The notes under the pieces were generated by a model, which saw only the letters and a program-made list of their open reading frames with translations, had not been told where the DNA came from and searched no databases. A stretch of 16,881 nt of DNA from Tannerellaceae bacterium (GTDB lineage Bacteria; Bacteroidota; Bacteroidia; Bacteroidales; Tannerellaceae), in contig JAJBTP010000219.1 of NCBI GenBank assembly GCA_020860805.1, positions 1 to 16,881 on the forward strand. Direction: 5' to 3'. Position 1 is the stretch's first letter, and each line of letters begins with the position of its first letter. Positions 9,059-16,781 of this stretch are shown here, one piece after another. The position numbers and the translations under genes are program-made.

Positions 9059-10504
9059 TTATGATTCTAACCTATGTACATATTCTTTAAATTGTCTGCC
9101 CCTGTCTTCATAATTTTTAAACAGGTCAAAGCTGGCACAGCAGGGCGATAAAAGAACCGTATCACCTGCCTGAGCCATTTGAGTTGCTTTTTCTACCGCT
9201 TCAGCCATCGAACGGGCATCTGCTGTCTGCGCAATGATATGGTCGAAAAATGCATGTAACTTATCATTTTCTAATCCTAGATACACTAATCCACGGGCTT
9301 TCTCTGACACTAAGGATTTAATTTCCGTATAATCATTGCCTTTATCGGTTCCTCCCAAAATAAGAACAACTGGCGTATTCATACTTTCGAGTGCATAAAA
9401 GCATGAGTTTACATTGGTTGCTTTTGAATCGTTGATATACCGGATGTTATTAATAGTAGCAATCGGTTCCAGCCGGTGTTCCACTGCCTGGAAATTTTTT
9501 AAAGCATGTATGATGACTTCATTTTCAATACCCTCTATTTTAGCTGCTAATATAGCCGCCAGTGAATTGTATAAATTATGAAGTCCTTTGAGAGCCAGGT
9601 CCTCAACAGGCATGGTAAATATTCCGTTTGGAGTATTCACCGATAGAGTGGCAGCCTGTAAGTTTTCTATTGTAAGGGGATATAGGGTGTCATACAGTTT
9701 TTGGATTTTTTCCGGTGATAAATCCTCTGCGGGTAATTTTATTATTCCGCTGGGTGTATCTACTAATAAATACGTATCCTGGAGGTTACCAATACCAAAA
9801 GGATATAAGGAAACCTCTGGTGAACGTTCCCGTAATCCTTTTCTTATATAAGGATCCCGGCCCCAGTAAATGAAAGCATCTTCCGGACGTTGATTTTGGA
9901 GAATACGGAATTTTGAATTCACATAGTTCTCCATTTTATAGTCGTATCTATCCAGATGATCGGGTGTGATATTCAATAAAATAGCTGTATCTGCACGGAA
10001 ATCGTACATGTTATCCAGTTGGAAACTACTTAATTCAAGAATATAAATAGCATGTGGAGCTTCTGCTACCTGAAAAGCCAGGCTGTTACCGATATTACCG
10101 GCCAGTGAAGCATCTAATCCTGCTTCCCTGAATATATGGTGAATTAGAGTAGTAGTTGTTGTTTTACCGTTGCTTCCGGTAATACAAATCATTCTGGCTT
10201 CTGTATACCGTCCGGCAAATTCGATTTCAGAAAGAATAGGTGTGCCTTTTTCTTTGAGCTGCCGGATAACCGGAACTTTATCTGGAATACCGGGACTTTT
10301 AATCACTTCATCTGCTTCCAGTACTTCAGAAAAGGTGTGTCCGTTTTCTTCCCACCGGATTTCCCGTTCGTCCAGCATGGTTTTATATTTCGGCAGGATA
10401 GCAGACGCATCGGATAGCAGAACATCAAATCCTTGCTTTTGTGCCAGTATAGCTGCTCCGGTACCACTTTCTCCACCTCCTAATATGACGATTTTCTTTT
10501 TCAT
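9059..10504 (-). CDS. murD: UDP-N-acetylmuramoyl-L-alanine--D-glutamate ligase MurD, with internal 41-residue tandem duplication
   Basis: MurD adds D-glutamate to UDP-MurNAc-L-Ala with ATP in the cytoplasm. Residues 1-33 form the UDP-binding Rossmann start (VILGGGESGTG). The ATP loop is GSNGKTTTTT (110-119). Further family motifs are LELSSFQLD (156-164), NITPDHLDRY (178-187), LHNLYN (308-313, Mur ligase His-Asn), HRLEP (343-347), NDSKATN (358-364) and the C-terminal SPCCASFDLF (453-462). At 481 aa it is about 35-40 aa longer than common MurD. The excess matches a direct repeat: residues 233-273 and 274-314 align without gaps at 19 of 41 identities. Only the second copy keeps HN (309-310). It starts 4 nt after mraY and is followed 13 nt later by ftsW. 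All catalytic motifs are present, so I expect it to be active. Confidence 0.96.
   Translation of the reverse strand: MKKKIVILGGGESGTGAAILAQKQGFDVLLSDASAILPKYKTMLDEREIRWEENGHTFSEVLEADEVIKSPGIPDKVPVIRQLKEKGTPILSEIEFAGRYTEARMICITGSNGKTTTTTLIHHIFREAGLDASLAGNIGNSLAFQVAEAPHAIYILELSSFQLDNMYDFRADTAILLNITPDHLDRYDYKMENYVNSKFRILQNQRPEDAFIYWGRDPYIRKGLRERSPEVSLYPFGIGNLQDTYLLVDTPSGIIKLPAEDLSPEKIQKLYDTLYPLTIENLQAATLSVNTPNGIFTMPVEDLALKGLHNLYNSLAAILAAKIEGIENEVIIHALKNFQAVEHRLEPIATINNIRYINDSKATNVNSCFYALESMNTPVVLILGGTDKGNDYTEIKSLVSEKARGLVYLGLENDKLHAFFDHIIAQTADARSMAEAVEKATQMAQAGDTVLLSPCCASFDLFKNYEDRGRQFKEYVHRLES
9563..9808 (-). repeat. Diverged tandem direct repeat inside murD (2 x 123 bp)
   Basis: Copy A is 9808-9686 (residues 233-273) and copy B 9685-9563 (residues 274-314), an exact offset of 41 codons. 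Both begin LYP, have I-x-NLQ at the same place, share TPxGI and P-x-EDL, and end LY(D/N)(T/S). I count 19 of 41 identical residues with no gap. In DNA they share stretches such as ATTCCG and GGATATA but are clearly diverged (roughly 70% in the parts I aligned), so the event is not recent. Confidence 0.85.
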
Positions 10505-10508
10505 GTTT

Positions 10509-11771
10509 TTACCGCATTTTTAAAGTAACAATGGTAATAACTGCCAGAATTATACCTACCAGCCAGAAACGTACTACGATTTTGGACTCCGGTATAATAT
10601 TATAAGGGCGCTGGATAAGTGCCTGTATACCAGCTTTACCCGGCTTCTGGAAATGATGGTGTAAAGGGGTCATCTTAAAAACTCTTTTTCCTTCTCCGGT
10701 CCTTCGTTGGGTAATTTTGAAATAAGCAACCTGGAACATAACCGAAAGACTTTCCGCAAAGAAAATACCACATAAAATGGGAATCAAAAGCTCTTTCCGG
10801 ATAATGATGGCAAATACGGCGATAATTCCTCCTAACGTAAGACTACCTGTATCGCCCATAAAGACTTGCGCCGGATAGGAATTATACCATAAAAATCCAA
10901 TCGTAGCCCCGATGAAGGCCGACATAAAGACTACCAGCTCCTCCGCACCCGGTAAGAACATAATGTTAAGGAAAGAGGCAAATTCAGCATGAGACGACAT
11001 ATAGGCTAAGATACCCAACGCCACCCCTATAATAGCCGAACTTCCTGCCGCCAGGCCATCCAGGCCATCTGTCAGATTGGCTCCGTTTGATACGGCTGTT
11101 ACTATCAGAATAGTCATTAGTACGAATACGATCCAGGCTGCTTCTGTCTTGTATTTTCCGGCCCAGCCTACCAGGTAAGCATAATCGAAATTATTATTCT
11201 TCATGAAAGGAATGGTCGTCTTGGTGGATTTGGTAACGTCCGGACGGAAGCTAACATGTTCAACCAGATTATCCCCTCTTTTGAATTCAATATTTTCACG
11301 GATTACTACATCCGGACTCAGATACATAACTAAACCCACAATCAATCCGAGGCCAACCTGCGCTATGATTTTAAAGCGGCCTTTCAGGCCCTCTTTGTTT
11401 TTTCTGAAAACCTTAATATAATCATCTGCAAAGCCTAAACTACCCAACCATATGGTTGTAATTATCATCAGCCAGAGATATATACTTTCAAAACGGGCAC
11501 AGAATAAGGTCGGTACCAGAATGGCAATAATGATGATAACACCACCCATAGTCGGGGTTCCTTTTTTGCTCATTTGTCCTTCCAGCCCGAGGTTACGAAT
11601 GGTTTCCCCCACCTGCATTAACTGTAGTTTGTCAATAATTCTCCGGCCAATCAGAGTCGAAATAAAAAGTGCCATAATTAAGGTTAAACCTGAGCGGAAT
11701 GATACATATCTGAACATTCCTGCTCCGGGAAAATCCAACTGATTCAGATAATCAAAAAGGTAGTATAACAT
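10509..11771 (-). CDS. mraY: Phospho-N-acetylmuramoyl-pentapeptide-transferase MraY
   Basis: MraY moves phospho-MurNAc-pentapeptide from UDP onto undecaprenyl phosphate, forming lipid I at the inner face of the cytoplasmic membrane. The 420-aa protein has about ten hydrophobic segments. It shows KKGTPTMGG (69-77), the Mg-binding FADDY (114-118, Asp116/117), NLTDGLDGLAAG (232-243, Asp235/238), MGDTGS (305-310, Asp307) and PLHHHFQ (369-375). A hydrophilic insert at about 155-195 lies between membrane segments and makes the protein longer than the roughly 360 aa of proteobacterial MraY; I believe this is usual in Bacteroidota. It begins 6 nt after murE and ends 4 nt before murD, so translation is probably coupled. 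murF is absent between murE and mraY. Confidence 0.97.
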   Translation of the reverse strand: MLYYLFDYLNQLDFPGAGMFRYVSFRSGLTLIMALFISTLIGRRIIDKLQLMQVGETIRNLGLEGQMSKKGTPTMGGVIIIIAILVPTLFCARFESIYLWLMIITTIWLGSLGFADDYIKVFRKNKEGLKGRFKIIAQVGLGLIVGLVMYLSPDVVIRENIEFKRGDNLVEHVSFRPDVTKSTKTTIPFMKNNNFDYAYLVGWAGKYKTEAAWIVFVLMTILIVTAVSNGANLTDGLDGLAAGSSAIIGVALGILAYMSSHAEFASFLNIMFLPGAEELVVFMSAFIGATIGFLWYNSYPAQVFMGDTGSLTLGGIIAVFAIIIRKELLIPILCGIFFAESLSVMFQVAYFKITQRRTGEGKRVFKMTPLHHHFQKPGKAGIQALIQRPYNIIPESKIVVRFWLVGIILAVITIVTLKMR

Positions 11772-11777
11772 CTCTTT

Positions 11778-13241
11778 TTATGATTGTTGTGTGTTAAATA
11801 TTTCTTTCAGTTTCTCCCGGTCATCAAAGTGATGTTTTACTCCTTTGATTTCCTGATAGTCTTCGTGTCCTTTTCCGGCAACCAAAATGACATCTCCTTT
11901 TTTTGCCAGCATAGTAGCTGTGCGAATAGCCTGGGTCCGGCCTGTAATACAAAGTGTCCGGGTCATATCGTCCGCAGATAATCCGGCAACCATATCTTTG
12001 ATAATCTCCTCTGGGTCTTCATTACGGGGATTATCAGACGTAAGAATTACCTGATCGCTTTGTCTGGCAGCTTCTTTTGCCATCAGGGGACGTTTTCCTT
12101 TATCCCGGTTTCCTCCGGCACCTACTACAGTAATGATTTTCCCTTTGTTTTGTAATACTTCATGAATACCATTTAGTACGTTTACCAGCGCATCAGGCGT
12201 ATGGGCATAGTCTACAATAGCCGTATATCCTAAAGGGGAAGGTATGGTTTCAAAACGTCCGGATACTGACCGGAGAGTACTTAAAACAACCAGGGTTTCT
12301 TCCGGGTCTACTCCGAGGGATACAGTGGCTCCATAAACCGCTAAGAGATTATATGCATTAAAACGTCCGACGAAATGAACCATTACTTCCCGGTCATTAA
12401 TAATCAGTTCGGTACCATCAAAGTGAGATTCCAGAATTTTCCCTTTAAAGTCAGCTAATGTTCTCAGGGAATATGTAAGTTTCCGTGCAGCTGTATTCTG
12501 TAACATTACCAGTCCGTTTTTGTCGTCGGCGTTGGTAAGGGCAAAGGCGGATGAAGAAAGAGTATCAAAGAATCTTTTTTTAGCCTGTAGATAATTCTCA
12601 ACCGTCTTATGATAATCCAGGTGATCCCGTGTCAGATTAGTAAAGATACCGCCGTCAAAGTCAAGTCCGCTGATGCGTTTCTGGTCTATTGCGTGCGAAC
12701 TGACCTCCATAAATACATAGTCACATCCTACCTCGACCATTTGCGCCATCAAAGATTGAATAGTCAGTGGGTCGGGGGTGGTGTGTTCTGTCGGGATAGC
12801 AGTCCCATCTATATAATTGCACACAGTAGATAACAATCCGGCTTTGTATCCCAGTTTGCGGAACATATCATACAGTAAGGTTGCAATGGTCGTCTTTCCG
12901 TTTGTTCCGGTAACTCCTACCAGTTGTAACCGGGTAGAAGGATATCCGTACCATGCAGATGCCAGTTTGCCTAATGCATCTGCCGAATCTTTTACTACTA
13001 TGAAAGTTGTTTTACCGGATAGTTCTTCCGGGATTTCCTCACAAACAATAACTGTTGCCCCCGATTCAATAGCTGTCGCAATATAATTGTGTCCATCCAC
13101 AACAGTACCTCGTACAGCCACAAAAAGAAAATCTTTTTCTACTTTCCTGGAGTCAGACTGGATTCCGGTAACAGAGATACTGATATCTCCGTTATATCCG
13201 GTATCTATTGATTTTAAGAGTTCCTGTAGCTTCATATGCAT
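11778..13241 (-). CDS. murE: UDP-MurNAc-tripeptide synthetase MurE (meso-diaminopimelate type)
   Basis: MurE adds the third stem-peptide residue to UDP-MurNAc-L-Ala-D-Glu with ATP. The 487-aa product has the N-terminal UDP-binding motif IQSDSRKV (27-34), the ATP loop GTNGKTT (112-118), TTPDP (154-158), MEVSSHA (178-184), NLTRDHLDYH (202-211), GRFNAYNLL (292-300), and YAHTPDAL (345-352). DNPR (403-406) is the signature that selects meso-diaminopimelate over lysine, so the cell wall is predicted to be DAP type. GKGHEDYQ (457-464) is also present. It starts 15 nt after ftsI. The frame begins MHMKL, and the ATG two codons later (13235) is an equally good start and closer to relatives. No murF follows, so the next ligase must be encoded elsewhere. 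Confidence 0.97.
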   Translation of the reverse strand: MHMKLQELLKSIDTGYNGDISISVTGIQSDSRKVEKDFLFVAVRGTVVDGHNYIATAIESGATVIVCEEIPEELSGKTTFIVVKDSADALGKLASAWYGYPSTRLQLVGVTGTNGKTTIATLLYDMFRKLGYKAGLLSTVCNYIDGTAIPTEHTTPDPLTIQSLMAQMVEVGCDYVFMEVSSHAIDQKRISGLDFDGGIFTNLTRDHLDYHKTVENYLQAKKRFFDTLSSSAFALTNADDKNGLVMLQNTAARKLTYSLRTLADFKGKILESHFDGTELIINDREVMVHFVGRFNAYNLLAVYGATVSLGVDPEETLVVLSTLRSVSGRFETIPSPLGYTAIVDYAHTPDALVNVLNGIHEVLQNKGKIITVVGAGGNRDKGKRPLMAKEAARQSDQVILTSDNPRNEDPEEIIKDMVAGLSADDMTRTLCITGRTQAIRTATMLAKKGDVILVAGKGHEDYQEIKGVKHHFDDREKLKEIFNTQQS

Positions 13242-13256
13242 TATGTTTACAATCGT

Positions 13257-15416
13257 TTACTTTAGAGTTAAATGAATGGTTTGTCCACGGGTTATTTTTT
13301 GTCCGGCAGCAACCGATTGGCTGGTTACCTTTCCCACGCCGGAGAGGGTGACCTGTAATCCTGCATTTTCCAGCAGATATACAGCATCTTTGACTCCCAT
13401 GCCGGTGACCCGGGGTACTACCCCTTCCTCTAAAGGAATATCTTTAAGTTTTATCTTTTCTTCGTTTGCTTCAGCCAGTATCCAGGATGAGTTCACATCT
13501 TCATCGCTGGTTTTAACTTTAAATTTTTTCAATACCTTTTCAACCGCCTGCATATCTCCGTTTTTTACCGGAGGAACTAGTACTGCTGTTGAGTCTACCG
13601 GTTGTTTACGGATATCAAAAACCATATGATTAGCATATATTTTTTCAGCTACCGTTTTGACTACTCCTCCGGACATGGTTCCTCCGGATGGATATCCGAT
13701 GCGGGGCCTGCGAATCACTACAATGCAACTATACAAAGGGTCATCAGCCGGAAAATATCCACAGAAAGAAACCTGGTGTCCTGCTGTGCGATAGACACCC
13801 CCTGAAGCAATCTGTGCAGTTCCTGTCTTTCCGGCAATCCGGATAGCATCCGATTTAACAGCAGTACCTGTCCCTTTTTCTACAACACCTAACAGCATAT
13901 CATGGATGATATCCAGTGTTTTTTTAGAGCAGATAGACGATTTAACGACTTCCGGTGAAAATGTTTTGACAACTTTCCCGTTGTGTTTAATCTCTTTGGT
14001 AAACATCGGACGAACCATTTTCCCCCCGTTGGCTATCGCATTAAAAAAGGTAAGGGTATAAATAGGTGGAATCTGTGTTTCATATCCGAATGACATCCAG
14101 GGCAATGTGGTAGCTGACCAATAATTTACGGAATCTCCCGGCATACGTATTTTTGCTCGTCCGGAACCCGGGATTTCCAGATTCAAATCCGCATTTATTC
14201 CGGTACGATACAGGCCTTTCACAAATTTTTTCGGATTATTTTCATACCCTTTCAGAATGATTTTAGCCACTCCGATATTCGAAGAATACCAGATAGCCTG
14301 TTCGGCTGTAATTTTTCCATATCCTCCTCTATTGATATTATGGTCGGTCATCCGGTGTTTCCCTTTGTACATATATAACCCTTTTCCCGTATCAACTGTA
14401 TCACCCGGCTGGCAAATCCCGTCTTCGAGGGCCACAATCATAGAGGCAACTTTAAAGGTTGACCCGGGTTCTATTTCATCAGCAACGGCATGATTGAGGG
14501 TTTCGGTGTAAACACCTTCCCGTATGCGTGCCATATTAGTAATTGCCTTAATTTCTCCGGTAGCTACTTCCATGACAACTGCTGTTCCTGATTCGGCATC
14601 AATCTCTTTAAGTTTATCTACCAACGCTTTTTCGGTGATATCCTGTATATTGATATCTATAGTAGTATAAACGTCCATACCGTTGATTGGTTCAACTTCA
14701 GTCACATTTGTCCAGCTACCCCCTACACGGCGGACAGACTTAATGCCGGCTTCTCCCCGGAGCAGAGAGTCATATTGTAACTCCAGACCGTTCATTCCTT
14801 TGGTTAAGCCGGACTCTTCAATTTCTCCAAATGTAGTCCCAATGGTTCTGGATGCAAGGGTATTAAAAGGTTTTTGCCGTTCTACCATTTCTTTTGTGTA
14901 GAAACCACTTTTGTAACGTCCTAACCGGATAAAGGGTATTTTTTCGATTTCTTTTTTTTCTATGTAGGATATTTTTCTGTTTACCACACGGAACTGACGG
15001 CTCTGCCCTTTCAATCCTTTTTGCAAATGTTCCTTATAGGCCGCTACCGATTTGTCTTTGAATAATTTATTCAGATAGAAAGCCATGGAATCCATCCCAT
15101 TGTTTTTGGAATACAGGAAAGTATCCTTCAGAAATCCATCTGCCCGGAAATCTATATAGGTATTATATTGTGGAACGCTGGTTGCCATGAGTTTACCGTC
15201 TGCCGAATAGATATTTCCCCGGCTTGGATAAATTAACCGGTTCGGCCGTTTCTGGCTTTCAGCTACCTGTTCCCATTTTTCTTTTTCAACAAATGCAGTG
15301 TTAAAAGCACGGAGCAGGATACCTACTGCAAATGCACCTAAAAACAGTACAATAATGAAGTAAGTCAATAGTATGTAGTTATTTCCTGGAATTAAATCCG
15401 TCGTTTCCTTTTCCAT
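13257..15416 (-). CDS. ftsI: Septal peptidoglycan transpeptidase FtsI (PBP3 type) with C-terminal PASTA domain
   Basis: FtsI cross-links septal peptidoglycan in the periplasm and is anchored in the inner membrane. The 719-aa product has a short cytoplasmic N-terminus, one membrane helix (about 14-36), and a pedestal domain that includes RLIYPSRGNIYSADG (60-74), typical of class B penicillin-binding proteins. The transpeptidase motifs are complete: STFK with nucleophile Ser319 (319-322), SSN (378-380) and KTGT (530-533). A linker of about 60 residues leads to a PASTA domain at about 661-719 (VVPRVTGMGVKDAVYLLENA). FtsI proteins of Bacteroidota commonly carry one such domain, while proteobacterial ones do not. 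It lies between ftsL (32-nt gap) and murE (15-nt gap). Its position indicates septal rather than elongation function. Confidence 0.96.
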   Translation of the reverse strand: MEKETTDLIPGNNYILLTYFIIVLFLGAFAVGILLRAFNTAFVEKEKWEQVAESQKRPNRLIYPSRGNIYSADGKLMATSVPQYNTYIDFRADGFLKDTFLYSKNNGMDSMAFYLNKLFKDKSVAAYKEHLQKGLKGQSRQFRVVNRKISYIEKKEIEKIPFIRLGRYKSGFYTKEMVERQKPFNTLASRTIGTTFGEIEESGLTKGMNGLELQYDSLLRGEAGIKSVRRVGGSWTNVTEVEPINGMDVYTTIDINIQDITEKALVDKLKEIDAESGTAVVMEVATGEIKAITNMARIREGVYTETLNHAVADEIEPGSTFKVASMIVALEDGICQPGDTVDTGKGLYMYKGKHRMTDHNINRGGYGKITAEQAIWYSSNIGVAKIILKGYENNPKKFVKGLYRTGINADLNLEIPGSGRAKIRMPGDSVNYWSATTLPWMSFGYETQIPPIYTLTFFNAIANGGKMVRPMFTKEIKHNGKVVKTFSPEVVKSSICSKKTLDIIHDMLLGVVEKGTGTAVKSDAIRIAGKTGTAQIASGGVYRTAGHQVSFCGYFPADDPLYSCIVVIRRPRIGYPSGGTMSGGVVKTVAEKIYANHMVFDIRKQPVDSTAVLVPPVKNGDMQAVEKVLKKFKVKTSDEDVNSSWILAEANEEKIKLKDIPLEEGVVPRVTGMGVKDAVYLLENAGLQVTLSGVGKVTSQSVAAGQKITRGQTIHLTLK

Positions 15417-15448
15417 AAAATTATCAGATGAACTGTCAGCTATTCTAT

Positions 15449-15688
15449 TTATTTATATAGCTCGTAGGCAGGTGTTTTTGCACCTTCCAGGTCTAACCCC
15501 TGTTGCTCTACCAGCCTCTCAATCTGTGACTGTCGGCTATTTCCGGTCAGTTCTGCTGAAATAGAAAGATGTTCAAAGCAAACGTCTTTTAATTTCTGTT
15601 CTAACCTGTCAATTTCTTTAACCCGTTGCATACAGGTGTACCGGTTACCGATGAAGAAAAAGGCGAGAAAAACAACCAGAACAATCAT
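15449..15688 (-). CDS. ftsL: Cell division protein FtsL (Bacteroidota type), unclear 5' end
   Basis: FtsL is a small bitopic protein that joins the divisome and supports FtsI-FtsW activation. From the only in-frame ATG (15688) it is 79 aa: a membrane helix (about 1-14, MIVLVVFLAFFFIG), then NRYTCMQRVKEIDRLEQKLKD, a coiled-coil-like segment, SRQSQIERL and GLDLEGAKTPAYELYK, typical of Bacteroidota FtsL. The conserved cytoplasmic block ILGGGVLKEDFVVRHTK lies directly upstream in the same frame (15739-15689). That frame is open only to a TAA at 15766-15764 and has no ATG, GTG or TTG. Either the protein starts at 15688 without its cytoplasmic part, uses a rare codon such as ATA at 15760, results from a +1 frameshift out of rsmH, or there is an indel. 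The gene ends 32 nt before ftsI. Confidence 0.8.
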   Translation of the reverse strand: MIVLVVFLAFFFIGNRYTCMQRVKEIDRLEQKLKDVCFEHLSISAELTGNSRQSQIERLVEQQGLDLEGAKTPAYELYK

Positions 15689-16760
15689 TTTGGTATGTCT
15701 TACAACAAAATCTTCTTTTAATACTCCTCCTCCTAATATATATAAGAAGGAGAGTCGTATATCTTATTTGTCTACTTTTTATCCCGTTCTTTTCAGCTTC
15801 TAAGTTAGATTTAAATAGTAGATTGCGATAGTTTTCTGTTGCTGTCTTTAATTCTGCAATTCTTAATTTGGCACTTCTTGAACGGGGATTGGATTCTATT
15901 TCCTCCGAAGAAGGAGTAATGACTTTGGTATGTACCATCCGGAAAGGAGTTTGTACATTCCCAAAGAAATCCTGTTCTACTTTTCCTTCAAAATTTCCGG
16001 TTTTAAGAAAATTCTTAACCAACCGATCCTCAAGTGAATGGTAGGTTATCACTACCAGGCGTCCACCGGGTTTTAATACTTCCAGTGTTTGCCTCAACAT
16101 CTCTTTCAGGGTTTCCATCTCTTGGTTTACTTCGATACGTAGCGCCTGAAATAGCTGAGCAAGAAATTTTTTTTCTTTATCTTTTCCTCCGAAAGGTTTT
16201 ACAATCTCCAGTAAATCTTCTATGCCGGTTACAGGTGTATTCTCACGCGCCTTTACAATTGCGGAAGCAATCCTGCGGGCCTGTTTTAATTCTCCGTATA
16301 AATAAAAAACGTCTGCCAGTTGGGCTTCCGTGTAGGTATTAATGACTTCTTCTGCTGTCAGACCTGCGCGTGTGTTCATACGCATATCCAGTTTACCTTC
16401 AAAACGGAAGGAAAAACCTCTCTCTTTATCATCAAAATGATGGGAAGATACGCCCAAATCAGCTAATAAACCATCTACATTTCCCACTTCATCATGGAAA
16501 CGCATAAAATTATATAAGTAGCGAAAATTACTTCGAACAAACGTAAACCGGCTGTCATCCGGAACGTTGGCTTCAGCATCAGCATCCTGATCGAAACTAT
16601 ATAGTTTACCATTAGGTCCCAAAGCATTCAGAATAGCCCGGGAATGACCTCCTCCTCCAAAAGTAACGTCAACAAATATACCATCAGGAACAATAGCCAG
16701 TCCTTCAAGACTTTCCCTCAACATAACGTGTATATTATAACAAATCTCTTTTTCTTTCAT
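15645..16760 (-). CDS. rsmH: 16S rRNA (cytosine(1402)-N(4))-methyltransferase RsmH (MraW), with abnormal C-terminal extension
   Basis: RsmH methylates N4 of C1402 in the 16S rRNA decoding centre using S-adenosylmethionine. Numbering from the GTG at 16781, motifs are DVTFGGGGHS (38-47, cofactor loop), LLADLGVSSHHFDD (105-118), RGFSFR (121-126), DMRMN (132-136), VITYHSLEDR (244-253) and the usual end SRSAKLRIAEL (301-311). I prefer the ATG at 16760 (MKEKEICYNIHVMLRES), which lines up with relatives and gives 371 aa. The family normally ends soon after LRIAE. Here the frame continues for about 67 residues, the last 39 or so read from ftsL DNA in the wrong frame, rich in Arg and Cys with no family resemblance. 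Three successive AGG codons lie at 15734-15726. The methyltransferase domain is complete, so activity is likely. mraZ, usually next upstream, is not in the window. Confidence 0.93.
   Translation of the reverse strand: MKEKEICYNIHVMLRESLEGLAIVPDGIFVDVTFGGGGHSRAILNALGPNGKLYSFDQDADAEANVPDDSRFTFVRSNFRYLYNFMRFHDEVGNVDGLLADLGVSSHHFDDKERGFSFRFEGKLDMRMNTRAGLTAEEVINTYTEAQLADVFYLYGELKQARRIASAIVKARENTPVTGIEDLLEIVKPFGGKDKEKKFLAQLFQALRIEVNQEMETLKEMLRQTLEVLKPGGRLVVITYHSLEDRLVKNFLKTGNFEGKVEQDFFGNVQTPFRMVHTKVITPSSEEIESNPRSRSAKLRIAELKTATENYRNLLFKSNLEAEKNGIKSRQIRYTTLLLIYIRRRSIKRRFCCKTYQNDCSGCFSRLFLHR
15726..15734 (-). promoter_or_regulatory. Tandem AGG codons, candidate +1 frameshift site joining rsmH to ftsL
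   Basis: In the rsmH frame these are three consecutive AGG codons. One base on, the ftsL frame reads them as GGA GGA GGA, the conserved ILGGG of FtsL. A +1 shift here would pass ribosomes from rsmH to ftsL. Tandem AGG codons are known +1 shift sites in E. coli. Whether they shift in this organism is unknown, and the glycines alone could explain the sequence. Confidence 0.25.
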
Positions 16761-16781
16761 TGCCTGACATGTATTTAACAC

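Noticed and set aside
9588..9851. Plus-strand 87-aa open frame with an internal repeat
   Set aside because: Its repetition is only the antisense image of the murD tandem duplication.
10170..10523. Plus-strand 117-aa open frame opposite murD, and similar plus-strand frames opposite ftsI, murE and mraY
   Set aside because: The opposite strand encodes full essential enzymes with all motifs; these frames are shadows without domain similarity.
10509..11778. Deletion of murF between murE and mraY
   Set aside because: As far as I know, murF commonly lies outside this cluster in Bacteroidota, and the 6-nt gap shows no remnant.
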